Shown here piece by piece: positions 16,405 to 28,548 of a stretch of DNA of 33,905 nt. How positions within the stretch are numbered: the stretch's first letter is position 1; each line of letters starts with the position of its first letter. Source of the DNA: Acidilobaceae archaeon (GTDB lineage: Archaea > Thermoproteota > Thermoprotei_A > Sulfolobales > Acidilobaceae); assembly GCA_027051095.1 (NCBI GenBank), contig JALUAM010000064.1, positions 1 through 33,905 on the forward strand. The letters run 5' to 3'. The translations under genes were made by a program, and so were the position numbers. The notes beneath the pieces are model-generated. The model had not been told where the DNA came from. It did no database searches and was given only the letters and a program-made list of their open reading frames with translations.

Positions 16405-17950
16405 GATTTCATTATGCGATGCTATAAGGAGGGCGATGGAACTATCGAATAGACGATGGGGACCGCTAAGACTAAACGAGAGCCAGGAGAAAGCGCTGAG
16501 ATTGTTGGAGGAGGCTGTTAAGGGCTCAATAGACGTGCCGCTCGGAGCAGTCCAGGGCCCTCCCGGCACCGGAAAGACTAGCGTTGTCGAGGCGTTTGCA
16601 GATAGAGTGCTGCCTCGCTTTCTAGACGATATTGAGAGTAGGGAGATCATTATTTACGTGGCGCCTACTAACCACTTAGCGGTTGAAGCATTTGTAAGGA
16701 TAGCGTCTACTCTGCTCTCTAAAGGCCTCTTCACGGTGAGAGACCTCATCGACATGATAAGGGTTTACGGCTACAAAATATCGCCGGGTGACTGCAAGAG
16801 CCTGGAGAGGCTCCATGGAGTCACGGCAGACATGGTTAGGCAGGTTCTCCAGGACTACATCGAGCCCGGCGCGGTCAAGTTAGTATTCACCACGGAGTTC
16901 CAGAGGGTTAGCGGAAAGTTTAGAGAGAGCCCGGAGAAAGTGCACCTGATAGTCGATGAGGCAAGCAAGTCTCCTTACTTTAGGGCTTTTCTCCCCGTGG
17001 CCGACTATATCATGAGGTATAGTGGATACCCCGCGTCGCTCATAGCATTAGGCGATCCAGAGCAGGCTATAGCAGTGCCTGAGGAGCTAAGGAAAGACGT
17101 CCCCCTTCTCATGAAAAAGGTTATAAGGCTCCTAAAAGAGGGGGGCCTCAGCGGCTCGAATTACGTATTCCTAAACATTACATACAGGCTACCTAAACCT
17201 AGCGAAGAGCCCATAAGCCGGGGATTCTACGATGGAATGTTGAAGGCTCGTTTTACGTCGATCGAGAGACTGAGAGATATGAGCGAAGTTTTTGTTGATG
17301 AAAGGGAGAGAGTCCTCGAGGAGCTAGGCAAGCTGCGGGCCCTCGACAACGAGACAGAACGCATACATGATGCGCTCTACAACGCCGTCACCTCGGACGC
17401 CCCGATAGTAGTTATTGATACAGGCAGATTCTCTCCCCTATCTATGAGAGCCACTTTATCAACGTACGACGCTAAGAGGGCTAAAGCGTCGGCTAAGGCT
17501 CTCCTAATTTTAGGGCTCTATAGGCGAGTGGCTGGCGGCGAATTCGACGTTATGGCTCTCACGCCTTACAGCGACATGGCATATAATATTGAGTACCTCA
17601 TGGCCTCGAGATACGGCCATTTAGTTAGAACCCTTCCGCCCTCGCGGACGGTCCACTCTGTTATAGGCGGCGAAGCTGATGCCATTGTAGCCGTACTAGG
17701 CAAGGAATACGCCTTATCCCGCGTGTATAGCCCGTTTATGGATGAGAGGGAATACCAGACAATATACTTTAACGAGCCCCAGGTGCTGAATGTGCAGCTT
17801 AGCAGGCATAGGAAATTGCTGGTTATAGTGGGCCACGTAGACGGCCTTGCCTCTACGCAGAAAAAGGGCGAATGGAAGAAGTTAGCGGTTACAGCAGAAA
17901 CCGTTAACAGGCTTGTAGACGAGGGCCTAGCTATCCGCATCAAAGTCTAG
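16397..17950 (+). CDS. SF1B (Dna2/Upf1-like) DNA helicase
   Basis: The 517-residue product is a two-RecA-domain SF1B motor. Motifs in order: Q-like LRLNESQEKAL (25-34), Walker A GPPGTGKT (54-61), Ia APTNHLA, motif II DEAS (187-190), motif III ALGDPEQ, motif IV NITYR, motif V TVHSVIGGEADAIV (418-431) and motif VI NVQLSRHRKLLVIVG (465-479). It begins directly at the first motor domain, with no 1B barrel or nuclease. Those parts are at the end of the preceding gene. The ATG at 16397 overlaps that gene's last 8 nt and has an AAGGTG site upstream, so the two are translationally coupled. The frame is open back to 16310, but that would lie inside the nuclease gene. Confidence 0.85.
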   Translation: MVRISLCDAIRRAMELSNRRWGPLRLNESQEKALRLLEEAVKGSIDVPLGAVQGPPGTGKTSVVEAFADRVLPRFLDDIESREIIIYVAPTNHLAVEAFVRIASTLLSKGLFTVRDLIDMIRVYGYKISPGDCKSLERLHGVTADMVRQVLQDYIEPGAVKLVFTTEFQRVSGKFRESPEKVHLIVDEASKSPYFRAFLPVADYIMRYSGYPASLIALGDPEQAIAVPEELRKDVPLLMKKVIRLLKEGGLSGSNYVFLNITYRLPKPSEEPISRGFYDGMLKARFTSIERLRDMSEVFVDERERVLEELGKLRALDNETERIHDALYNAVTSDAPIVVIDTGRFSPLSMRATLSTYDAKRAKASAKALLILGLYRRVAGGEFDVMALTPYSDMAYNIEYLMASRYGHLVRTLPPSRTVHSVIGGEADAIVAVLGKEYALSRVYSPFMDEREYQTIYFNEPQVLNVQLSRHRKLLVIVGHVDGLASTQKKGEWKKLAVTAETVNRLVDEGLAIRIKV

Positions 17951-18017
17951 GGGAGCCGCCTTCGTAAGCCCAAGCAATTACACTCCTAACCTGTCCCAGC
18001 CGCTCCCAGCCGGGAAA

Positions 18018-18026
18018 CCCTTAAGC
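18018..18026 (+). promoter_or_regulatory. Possible TATA-like element upstream of second methyltransferase
   Basis: cccttaagc lies 14-20 nt before the GTG at 18039. It is too close for a normal promoter with that start and would fit better with initiation near 18046 and the TTG at 18063. Readthrough from the helicase gene is the alternative. Confidence 0.25.
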
Positions 18027-18038
18027 GGGGTGTGAAGG

Positions 18039-19157
18039 GTGCCCATTAACCCTTGGAGAAGCTTGCCACCTCATAGATCTCTAGGGGTTTACACTGAGCA
18101 CGGGCTAACCCCCACCCTTCTCAGGGAGTTTATATCGTCGGCGAGGCAGGCGGGATGCATTGAGATCTATGATCCCTTCGTTGGCAGCGGCGTAGTAGTG
18201 ACTTATGCCCAGGAGACGTGCATGGCATCCGCTGGGGCAGACTCCAATCCCTGGAGCCTACTGTTGAGTAGGGCTAAGACTCTGCCGCTAGACTGGCATG
18301 CGCTTAAGTCCTGGGCCGAAGATGCTAGGATGCTAGTAAACAGTCTTAAGCCCCTAGTACCGTCTCCCAGACTAGCCAGGTACCATGACGCCAAGACGCT
18401 GGAGGACTTAGGGAGGCTAAGAGCGCTGGTAGAAGAAGCGCCCGAAGAATGGAGGCCTCTGCTTCTAGCCGTGCTAGCTAGGGTAGCCTATAAATGGAGC
18501 AGGCTAAGAAGGACTCCAGCCCCCAGGTTCCGGGAGGGAGTTACCCGCAGCGCCGGGAGCGTCTATGCGGACTTCTTCCGGCTCTTGGGAGAGGCCGTGA
18601 AAGAGCTGGAATCAAGGAGATTCTGTGGACCCGTAGCTCTCTTCCAGGCCGATAGTTCCTCGTGGATGCCCCGACGGGTGTGCGGCGTAGTCACTAGCCC
18701 GCCCTTCGCTAACAATATAGACTACGTGAGGCACACTATGCTAGAGCTACTCTGGTCCGGCCTTGCTAGGAGCAGCGAGGACCTCGGCCGCCTAAGAAGC
18801 GCGCAGGTGCCAGCATGTGAAGCTGCCGCGAGGAGCTGGAAGCCACTCTCCACTAGGCCCTGGCTGGTGGAGCTGGTCTCGAGAGTGGGCGGCTCGAGAG
18901 CCGTTGGCTTTAGAAGATTCCTTCTCCAATACTTCCGCGCTATGGAGACCCACTTCTCGCTACTCTCTGAGGCCCTAGAATGGGAGGCTTGGTACACTGT
19001 GGGAGACAGCGTGCTAGGCGGCGCCTACATACCCACCCACGAGCTGCTGGCAAAACTCGCAGAGGAGTCGGGGCTGAAGGCCCAGATAAAGCCCCTGGGC
19101 CCCCGGATGAAGCCGGGAAGAACTATATACTTGCTGAGGCTTACGCCACGAAGGTAA
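18039..19157 (+). CDS. SPPF-motif DNA methyltransferase (N4-cytosine or N6-adenine type)
   Basis: The 372-residue protein has SAM-binding motif I DPFVGSGVV (45-53) and catalytic motif IV TSPPFANNIDYVRHTM (219-234). The SPP[YF] form is common in N4-cytosine methyltransferases and in the beta class, so the methylated base is uncertain. It lies 88 nt after the helicase on the same strand and is the outermost cassette gene; it converges on rps12 with 20 nt between. GTG at 18039 is the chosen start and TTG at 18063 is possible. Whether it belongs functionally to the cassette or is a passenger cannot be read from sequence. It has a different motif IV from the DUF1156 enzyme, suggesting a different target. 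Confidence 0.8.
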   Translation: MPINPWRSLPPHRSLGVYTEHGLTPTLLREFISSARQAGCIEIYDPFVGSGVVVTYAQETCMASAGADSNPWSLLLSRAKTLPLDWHALKSWAEDARMLVNSLKPLVPSPRLARYHDAKTLEDLGRLRALVEEAPEEWRPLLLAVLARVAYKWSRLRRTPAPRFREGVTRSAGSVYADFFRLLGEAVKELESRRFCGPVALFQADSSSWMPRRVCGVVTSPPFANNIDYVRHTMLELLWSGLARSSEDLGRLRSAQVPACEAAARSWKPLSTRPWLVELVSRVGGSRAVGFRRFLLQYFRAMETHFSLLSEALEWEAWYTVGDSVLGGAYIPTHELLAKLAEESGLKAQIKPLGPRMKPGRTIYLLRLTPRR

Positions 19158-19177
19158 AGCCCCCGGAACCCCTATGT

Positions 19178-19621
19178 CTACCTCCTGGGCTTCTGCTTCT
19201 TGCCCTCCCATAGGGCCTTCAGAGAGACGCCGTTGACCATGACAACCCTGTACCTGACGCCTGGTATGTCGCCCATCGACCTGCCCCTCGGGCCCCCTAT
19301 ACCCTCTATTATCACCTCGTCGTGCTCGTCTATGTACTCCAGGCCTCCGTCGAACGGCACGAACGCTGTGACAACCTTCTTGTTCTTGACCAGCTGCACC
19401 CTCACGCACTTACGCAGGCCGCTGTTAGGCTGCCTAGCCTCGACCCCGACCTTCTCGAGCACTATGCCCCTGGCCATCGGCGCGCCCTCCAGGGGGTCGT
19501 ACTTCTTCTTCAGCCCTAGCATCCTGACCTTGAACTCCCTCTGGCTCCACCTGAACTTGAGCCTCTTCCTCCTGAGCTTCCTGGCGGCGAAGAGGCCCGC
19601 GGGGGCCTTCTTGCCTGCCAC
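19178..19621 (-). CDS. rps12: 30S ribosomal protein S12 (uS12)
   Basis: Archaeal uS12, 147 residues, at the decoding centre. Blocks include [40 protein letters not shown] and the C-terminal [13 protein letters not shown]. The GTG start at 19621 gives the conserved MAGKKAP N-terminus, with a GGTGGAGG site about 10 nt upstream. It is the last gene of the proximal str string here. Its usual partner rps7 is displaced to 7913 by the inserted genes. Confidence 0.98.
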   Translation of the reverse strand: MAGKKAPAGLFAARKLRRKRLKFRWSQREFKVRMLGLKKKYDPLEGAPMARGIVLEKVGVEARQPNSGLRKCVRVQLVKNKKVVTAFVPFDGGLEYIDEHDEVIIEGIGGPRGRSMGDIPGVRYRVVMVNGVSLKALWEGKKQKPRR

Positions 19622-19666
19622 CCTCCGATCCCTCCACCACAGCTCTGCCTTCGAAGCCCTTAAAGG

Positions 19667-20110
19667 CTACCTGACTACGACGCGCTCGACGCCGAATAGC
19701 TTGGAGAGCACCAGCCTCGCCCTCTTGACGTTCCTGCCGTTCCTCCCGATCGCCACCCCCTTATCCTCCTCCTCCACCGTGAGCCTTACTATCGTGCTGC
19801 CGCCCCTCCTCGAAATGTTTATCGACTTTATCCTGACGCCGGGGAACAGGTTCCTCACCATCTCCTTCAAGTCGTTAGAGTACTCGACGACCTCTATGTC
19901 GCGTCCCAGCAGCTCCCTCAGCGCCTTCACCTTGCTGCCATTCCTGCCTATAGCCTTCCCTGCCTCGCCCTTGCCCACGAGGAATATGAGCCTGTTGAAC
20001 TCCTCGTCGACGAGGCAACGGTACACTGAGACTCCGGTGAGCTCCTGGAAGAGGGAGATATACCTCATCTCCTCGAGGGTTATCATGTCGTCCCTCTCTT
20101 CCCCGCTCAT
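19667..20110 (-). CDS. nusA: NusA-like protein with two KH domains
   Basis: Archaeal NusA homologue, 147 residues, lacking the N-terminal polymerase-binding and S1 domains of bacterial NusA. Two KH GxxG signatures are visible: KAIGRNGSKVKAL and VAIGRNGRNVKRAR. It probably binds nascent RNA during transcription. The ATG start shares bases with the rpl30e stop (ATGA overlap), so the two are coupled. The position between rpl30e and rps12 is conserved in archaea. Confidence 0.96.
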   Translation of the reverse strand: MSGEERDDMITLEEMRYISLFQELTGVSVYRCLVDEEFNRLIFLVGKGEAGKAIGRNGSKVKALRELLGRDIEVVEYSNDLKEMVRNLFPGVRIKSINISRRGGSTIVRLTVEEEDKGVAIGRNGRNVKRARLVLSKLFGVERVVVR

Positions 20111-20424
20111 CCCTCCGAAGCCTCCGCCTCCCTAGCAAGCTCTAGTATCCCGCTGGTGCCCTCGTCGACCACGGCGATCATCGATATGGGGAACGGCTTG
20201 CCAGCCAGCAGGCCCAGCTCCACGCTGGTCCCCTTGAACACGTAGACTGGAACCCCGGCCAGCTTAGCGTAGTAGAGCGCCTTCCTCTTGTACTGGGGCG
20301 GCGCGTTCTCAGCCATGATAACCATCTTAGCCTTCCCCAGCTTCAACGCCTTGATAGTGCTCTTGGAACCTATATAGTAGACGCCCGTCTTGAGCAGGTC
20401 CTTCAGCGCCCTCTCGAACGTCAC
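20107..20424 (-). CDS. rpl30e: 50S ribosomal protein L30e
   Basis: An eL30-type RNA-binding protein of about 105 residues, with GVYYIGSKSTIKALKLGKAK, VIMAENAPPQYKRKALYYA and VYVFKGTSVELGLLAGKPF. I prefer the GTG at 20424, since GGTGAG lies 8 nt upstream; the TTG at 20430 would leave only 2 nt of spacing. It sits between rpoA2 (20 nt upstream) and nusA (4-nt overlap). Confidence 0.95.
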   Translation of the reverse strand: MTFERALKDLLKTGVYYIGSKSTIKALKLGKAKMVIMAENAPPQYKRKALYYAKLAGVPVYVFKGTSVELGLLAGKPFPISMIAVVDEGTSGILELAREAEASEG

Positions 20425-20444
20425 AGGCAACCCTCACCGACCCC

Positions 20445-24381
<3,937 letters not shown>

Positions 24382-24457
24382 CAGCTTGCACCTCCCCGAG
24401 GGGCCCTGGAGTCAAGGTAAATAGTGAATTGAGGGTTAAAAAGTGAGGCGTCCACCG

Positions 24458-27400
24458 CTAGAGCACTATCTTGTCGAGGATCCTGAGCTTCCTCGCCGCC
24501 TTGATCTCGGGCTTTATCATCATGCTTGTTATCTCCTGTATCAGCAGCTTGAACGCGTACGGCACCTTTACAGCCCTTATGTCCGCGTTCTCCCCGTGTA
24601 TCGGGCACTCCAGCTTGCCTTTCCTGGCGTTGTACCATGCTATGTTGCCGCACTCGTTGCACACGTACATTATGTACACGTCGCTGTTCTCTAGCATCCT
24701 GTCCCTGAGCATCATAGCGGCCCCGTGGCCCACTAGGCAGTCCCTCTCCATCTCGCCGAACCTGAGGCCTCCCTGCCTCGCCTTGCCCTCCGTGGGCTGC
24801 CTGGTCAGCAGGTGCACCTTGCCAGTCGCCCTCGCGTGGATCTTGTCGGCAACCATGTGGTAGAGCCTCTGGTAGTATGTGATGCCTATGGTTATCATCC
24901 TCTCGATCATCCTGCCCGTCCTTCCGTCATACATGACCTCGAGGGCGTCGGGGTGGTAGCCGGCCTTGACCAGGCTAATCCTAAGGCCCTCTATGGGCTC
25001 CTTGAAGAAGGGGGTCGCATCTACGTACCTCGCCTCGATAGCACCGATCTTCCCGGCGATCTCCTCCAGCAGCTGGCCCACGGTCATCCTCGACGGTATG
25101 GCGTGCGGGTTGAGTATCACCTCCGGCTCTATGCCCTCCTCGGTGTAAGGCATGTCGTACCTGGGCAGGATCATGCCTATTACTCCCTTCTGGCCGTGCC
25201 TGCTCGCGAACTTGTCGCCTATCTCGGGTATCCTCAGGTCCCTGACCCTCACTTTCACCATCCTATTCTTCTCTATAGTCGTAGTTATCATGACCATGTC
25301 GACCACACCCTTCTCGCCGTGCCTCAGGGTGACGCTGGTGTCCTTGTACCTCCTCTCGGCCGCCGTAGCCCTGGTGTCGCCGAGGAACCTGGGCGGGCTC
25401 TTCTTAGCTATGAGGACGTCGCCTCCCACCACCTCAGTCTCGGGCTCCACTATGCCGTCGGGCGCCAGCTTCTTATAGGCGTCGGCTCCCTTATAATCTG
25501 CGACTTCCGTGGGGTCGGGGATCTTGATCTCGTCCCTAGCGCCGCCGGGGTACTCGTACTCCACCGTGCTGTAGACCCTGAAGAAGTAGGCCCTCGCGAG
25601 GCCCATATCAAGGGCTCCCTTGTTGAATACAAGCGCGTCCTCTATGTTGTAGCCCGTGTAGGCCATTATGGCGACTACCATGTTCTGCCCGGCGGGTAGC
25701 CTGTTATACCCTATCGCATCCAGCATCCTGGTCTGAACTATAGGCTTCTGGGGGTACTGGAGCAGGTAGCTGTGGCTGTCCATCCTCAGCTTGAAGTTGA
25801 GGGCGTACACGCCTAGCGCCTGCTTGGCCATCGCCGCCTGGTACGTGTTCCTCGGGCTCTGGTTGTGCTCCAGGTACGGTATCGTGGCAGCGGATACGCC
25901 GACTATGGCCGCAGGCCACAGCTCCATGTGGGTGTGCTCCTTCGTGACCTCCCAGGGGAGCTGTGCTATGTAGGCGTTAGCCTCCTCCTCAGGGTCCAGC
26001 AGCTCTATGATGCCCATCTTGACGAGGTCCCAGAACTTGAGCTCGCCCCTCCTTAGCTTCTCCACGTGCTCCCTCGTGAGCTTCGGCTTGCCGTTCTCAA
26101 CAACAACCACGGGCCTCATCAGCCTGCCCGCGTCAGTGTTAATGTAGACCTCGTCTATCTCGCCCTCCTTCAGGTGGAACACGCTGACCTCGTAAGCCCT
26201 CTCAACGGGAAGCTCGCCACGCCTCCTAAGCTCCCTGATCCTCCTCGCCAGCTCCTCGCCGTTAGGGTGATACCCTATCGGCCTCCCATTCAGGAAGACC
26301 TTGCTACCCCTGAGCATGATCTCCGGCGGCACACCCGTCTTAACCGCCTCCTCTATTAGGTCCTCCAGGCGCTCGACTCCAAGCTTCTCGTATAGCAGCT
26401 TCTCGATCTTGCTCTCGTCAACGCCCACGGATATGTAGGCCATTAGGGCCAGGTTCTTCACGAGGCCGCAGTTGACGCCCTCAGGCGTCTCGAAGGGGCA
26501 CAGCCTGCCCCAGTGGCTGCCGTGGAGGTCCCTTGCCTCGAAGTGGGCCTGGCCTCTGCTCAGCGGCGACACTACCCTCCGCAGGTGGCTCCTAACGCTT
26601 ATCCAGTTAGTCCTGTCCAGTTGCTGGCTTATCCCCGTCCTATCCTGGCCCCAGTTGCCAGTGGCGATGGCGCTCCTCAGCCTGTCCGTTATTATGTCGC
26701 TCCTTACTATGTAGCCCAGGTTGGTTATTGGCTTCCTCTCCGATATGTACTCCTCCAGCTTCTGCGCTATGTTGTTCACAAGGGCTTCGAGAGCCTCCCT
26801 GAACAGCTCGGCTATGAGGTCGCCTGCGAGCCTCAACCTCTTGTTGCCCAGGAAGTCCTTATCGTCAGGGGCCCTCATGCCCAGGTAGAGCTGGAGAACC
26901 CTGTTGACCATCTCGGCTATGAAGAACGCCTTCTTCTTCCTGTCCTCCGGCCTCATGCCAAGGTGTGGCAGCAGCTGGGTGTCAAGGAACTCCTCCGCCC
27001 TTCTTATCCTGACCTCCTCCGGCTGGCCAGGCGCGAGCCTATTACCTATATACCTCAAGGCGTCGATCCTTGAGGGGGCTAAGGCATTAGCCTTCTCTAT
27101 GCTCGGGAGCAGCTCCATCTGTATCTCCGGCCTGGGCGACACCGCCATCATTATCTCAACGTCCTTCTCGAGGCCCAGAGCCCTGAGGAGTATCACCACC
27201 GGGATCCTATGCCTGAGCCTGCTCAGGCTAGCCTCTATTGTGCCGTCGCTCATCCTATCTACTATGATCTGCCTCCTTATGCCTAGCACCGTGGAGACCG
27301 CTTTAGCCGTGTGGGTTATCTTCGCGGTAGCCGTGGTCGCAGGGCCCGCTATTATCCTGTTAACAGCTAGGTCCTCCTGGGCTACTATGACCTTCTCGCT

Positions 27401-27946
27401 GCCGTTGATTATGAAGTACCCTCCCGGGTCCTCGGGGTCCTCGCCGTACTCTATGAGCTGGTCCCTGCTCAGCTTGAATATCGGGTCTAGCACGCTCCTG
27501 ATCATCACCGGGAAGTCGGCTATCCTGACCTTCTGCTCCTTCTCGAGGTTGCCGTTACGGTAAAGCGCCATCTCGACCCTAAGCGGCACGCTGTAAGTTA
27601 TCCCCCTGATCCTGCACTCCATAGGAGTAACCGGCTTGTCATAGACCATCTGCTCCTTAGCCAGCGGCGTGTGATGGAACTCCACCTTCTTTATAACCAG
27701 CTTCACGTCGGGCCTCAGCTCCTCGGCTACCGCCCTCCTCTGGCGCCTCCTCCCCATGGTAAGCCTCATCTGCGGCCTGATCTCCTTCACGCTCATGATT
27801 ATCTTCTCTATCTCCTCTGTCACCAGCCTGTTGTAGGAGTCCAGGTGCTGCCTGGCAAGCCCCGTCTCCTCTATGAAAGCCTTGAACGTGTCCCATAAGT
27901 CGTCTACCGTCAGGTCTCCTACCACAACCTCCCTGCTACTACTCAC
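24458..27946 (-). CDS. rpoB: DNA-directed RNA polymerase subunit B (RpoB, undivided)
   Basis: The complete second-largest subunit in one 1162-residue chain. This argues for a crenarchaeon and against methanogens or haloarchaea, where it is split into B' and B''. Blocks: VRSHLRRVVSPLSRGQAHFE, HWGRLCPFETPEGVNCGLVK, GDKFASRHGQKGVIGMILP and the C-terminal Zn cluster CNECGN with CPIHG. The GTG at 27946 follows rpoH by 14 nt. An in-frame GTG eight codons in is an alternative start. Confidence 0.98.
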   Translation of the reverse strand: MSSSREVVVGDLTVDDLWDTFKAFIEETGLARQHLDSYNRLVTEEIEKIIMSVKEIRPQMRLTMGRRRQRRAVAEELRPDVKLVIKKVEFHHTPLAKEQMVYDKPVTPMECRIRGITYSVPLRVEMALYRNGNLEKEQKVRIADFPVMIRSVLDPIFKLSRDQLIEYGEDPEDPGGYFIINGSEKVIVAQEDLAVNRIIAGPATTATAKITHTAKAVSTVLGIRRQIIVDRMSDGTIEASLSRLRHRIPVVILLRALGLEKDVEIMMAVSPRPEIQMELLPSIEKANALAPSRIDALRYIGNRLAPGQPEEVRIRRAEEFLDTQLLPHLGMRPEDRKKKAFFIAEMVNRVLQLYLGMRAPDDKDFLGNKRLRLAGDLIAELFREALEALVNNIAQKLEEYISERKPITNLGYIVRSDIITDRLRSAIATGNWGQDRTGISQQLDRTNWISVRSHLRRVVSPLSRGQAHFEARDLHGSHWGRLCPFETPEGVNCGLVKNLALMAYISVGVDESKIEKLLYEKLGVERLEDLIEEAVKTGVPPEIMLRGSKVFLNGRPIGYHPNGEELARRIRELRRRGELPVERAYEVSVFHLKEGEIDEVYINTDAGRLMRPVVVVENGKPKLTREHVEKLRRGELKFWDLVKMGIIELLDPEEEANAYIAQLPWEVTKEHTHMELWPAAIVGVSAATIPYLEHNQSPRNTYQAAMAKQALGVYALNFKLRMDSHSYLLQYPQKPIVQTRMLDAIGYNRLPAGQNMVVAIMAYTGYNIEDALVFNKGALDMGLARAYFFRVYSTVEYEYPGGARDEIKIPDPTEVADYKGADAYKKLAPDGIVEPETEVVGGDVLIAKKSPPRFLGDTRATAAERRYKDTSVTLRHGEKGVVDMVMITTTIEKNRMVKVRVRDLRIPEIGDKFASRHGQKGVIGMILPRYDMPYTEEGIEPEVILNPHAIPSRMTVGQLLEEIAGKIGAIEARYVDATPFFKEPIEGLRISLVKAGYHPDALEVMYDGRTGRMIERMITIGITYYQRLYHMVADKIHARATGKVHLLTRQPTEGKARQGGLRFGEMERDCLVGHGAAMMLRDRMLENSDVYIMYVCNECGNIAWYNARKGKLECPIHGENADIRAVKVPYAFKLLIQEITSMMIKPEIKAARKLRILDKIVL

Positions 27947-27960
27947 ACCAGTGCACCCCC

Positions 27961-28224
27961 CTAGCTCTTACCGTAAGCCGCCACAAACCTGTAATACACT
28001 ACCTTGCCGCCCGTAGGCGACTTCCTCACTATCTCTATTATATCGCCCGGCTTAGCGCCGAGAGCCTTGGCCACTGGGTCGTTGACGCTTATCTTAGGCA
28101 GCTGGAGGGGGCTCACGCCGAGCCTCTTAAGGAGGTCCCTAGCCTCCTCTATGCTCAGCACTCTATGCTCAGGCACGTACTCGTGCTCGAGGATCTTGGG
28201 TTTGCGCCTGCGGGCCGACGCCAA
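27961..28224 (-). CDS. rpoH: DNA-directed RNA polymerase subunit H (RpoH/Rpb5-like)
   Basis: Archaeal RpoH corresponds to the C-terminal domain of eukaryotic Rpb5. The conserved protein begins at [20 protein letters not shown] and continues with [20 protein letters not shown] and [15 protein letters not shown]. The frame is open to an ATG at 28317, but a TATA box at 28271-28282 lies inside that extension, so such a protein could not be made from this promoter. I use the TTG at 28224, which gives 87 residues, the normal family size. It heads the RNA polymerase string. Confidence 0.93.
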   Translation of the reverse strand: MASARRRKPKILEHEYVPEHRVLSIEEARDLLKRLGVSPLQLPKISVNDPVAKALGAKPGDIIEIVRKSPTGGKVVYYRFVAAYGKS

Positions 28225-28270
28225 AGGGATTAAACCCCCACTCTCCCGCCTCTGTACGATTCGCCCCAAG

Positions 28271-28282
28271 CCCTTATATACT
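28271..28282 (-). promoter_or_regulatory. Promoter of the rpoH-rpoB-rpoA1-rpoA2-rpl30e-nusA-rps12 string
   Basis: agtatataagg on the minus strand is the best consensus TATA box in the window. It predicts initiation near 28248 and a leader of about 23 nt before the rpoH TTG. Spacings between the downstream genes are short or overlapping, so this is likely the main promoter of the whole string. Confidence 0.65.
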
Positions 28283-28364
28283 GCCCCTCCCTCTTTACGC
28301 GGAACCTCCAAGAACACGTTTCAACCATATTAAAGCCCCGGGCCTATTACAATTATACTCCGGC

Positions 28365-28473
28365 GGGCCCGTAGCTCAGCCCGGCAGAGCGGCGGGCTTT
28401 TAACCCGTTGAGGGGTCCAGAGCCTGGCCTGGCCCCGCGGAAGTCCCGGGTTCAAATCCCGGCGGGCCCGCCA
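28365..28473 (+). tRNA. tRNA-Lys (anticodon TTT) with a non-canonical variable-loop intron
   Basis: Acceptor arms GGGCCCG (28365) and CGGGCCC (28463) pair fully, with discriminator G and encoded CCA at 28471-28473. The D stem is GCTC/GAGC. The anticodon arm GCGGG-CTTTTAA-CCCGT is intact and uninterrupted. About 32 extra bases (28410/28411 to 28441/28442) interrupt the variable region. CCGT pairs with GCGG beside a 3-nt bulge (TGA) on one side and AAG on the other, and an inner GGGG/CCCC helix closes the loop: a bulge-helix-bulge-like site. Removal leaves a normal 5-nt variable loop ending in GTC and a perfect T arm. A canonical 37/38 intron does not fit. A TATA-like cttaa-poor element (catattaaag) lies near 28326. 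Confidence 0.85.
28410..28442 (+). other. Predicted tRNA intron (variable region, about position 44-46)
   Basis: A 32-nt insert, with exact ends ambiguous by one base because TGA and AAG can each be cut at either step. Its core is GC-rich with the self-complementary arms GGGG/CCCC and CCAG/CTGG. Introns at this site are known from several crenarchaeal tRNAs and require the heteromeric splicing endonuclease. Confidence 0.7.
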
Positions 28474-28548
28474 GGCTTCTTCCCCACAATCGTTGATTCA
28501 TTGAGAGTTAACGGCTTGAAGCCGCAGGTAATACCTTGGGGTGCGGCG

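Noticed and set aside
19200-20135. 311-codon open frame on the plus strand
   Set aside because: Covers rps12 and nusA in antisense; Leu/Ser/Pro-rich shadow of two certain genes.
28225-28317. N-terminal extension of RpoH to the ATG at 28317
   Set aside because: It contains the TATA box and is absent from the conserved family; the TTG at 28224 gives the normal size.
28403-28435. Canonical 37/38 intron in tRNA-Lys
   Set aside because: It would leave a 7-nt variable region, and no bulge-helix-bulge forms with the CTTTTAA loop.
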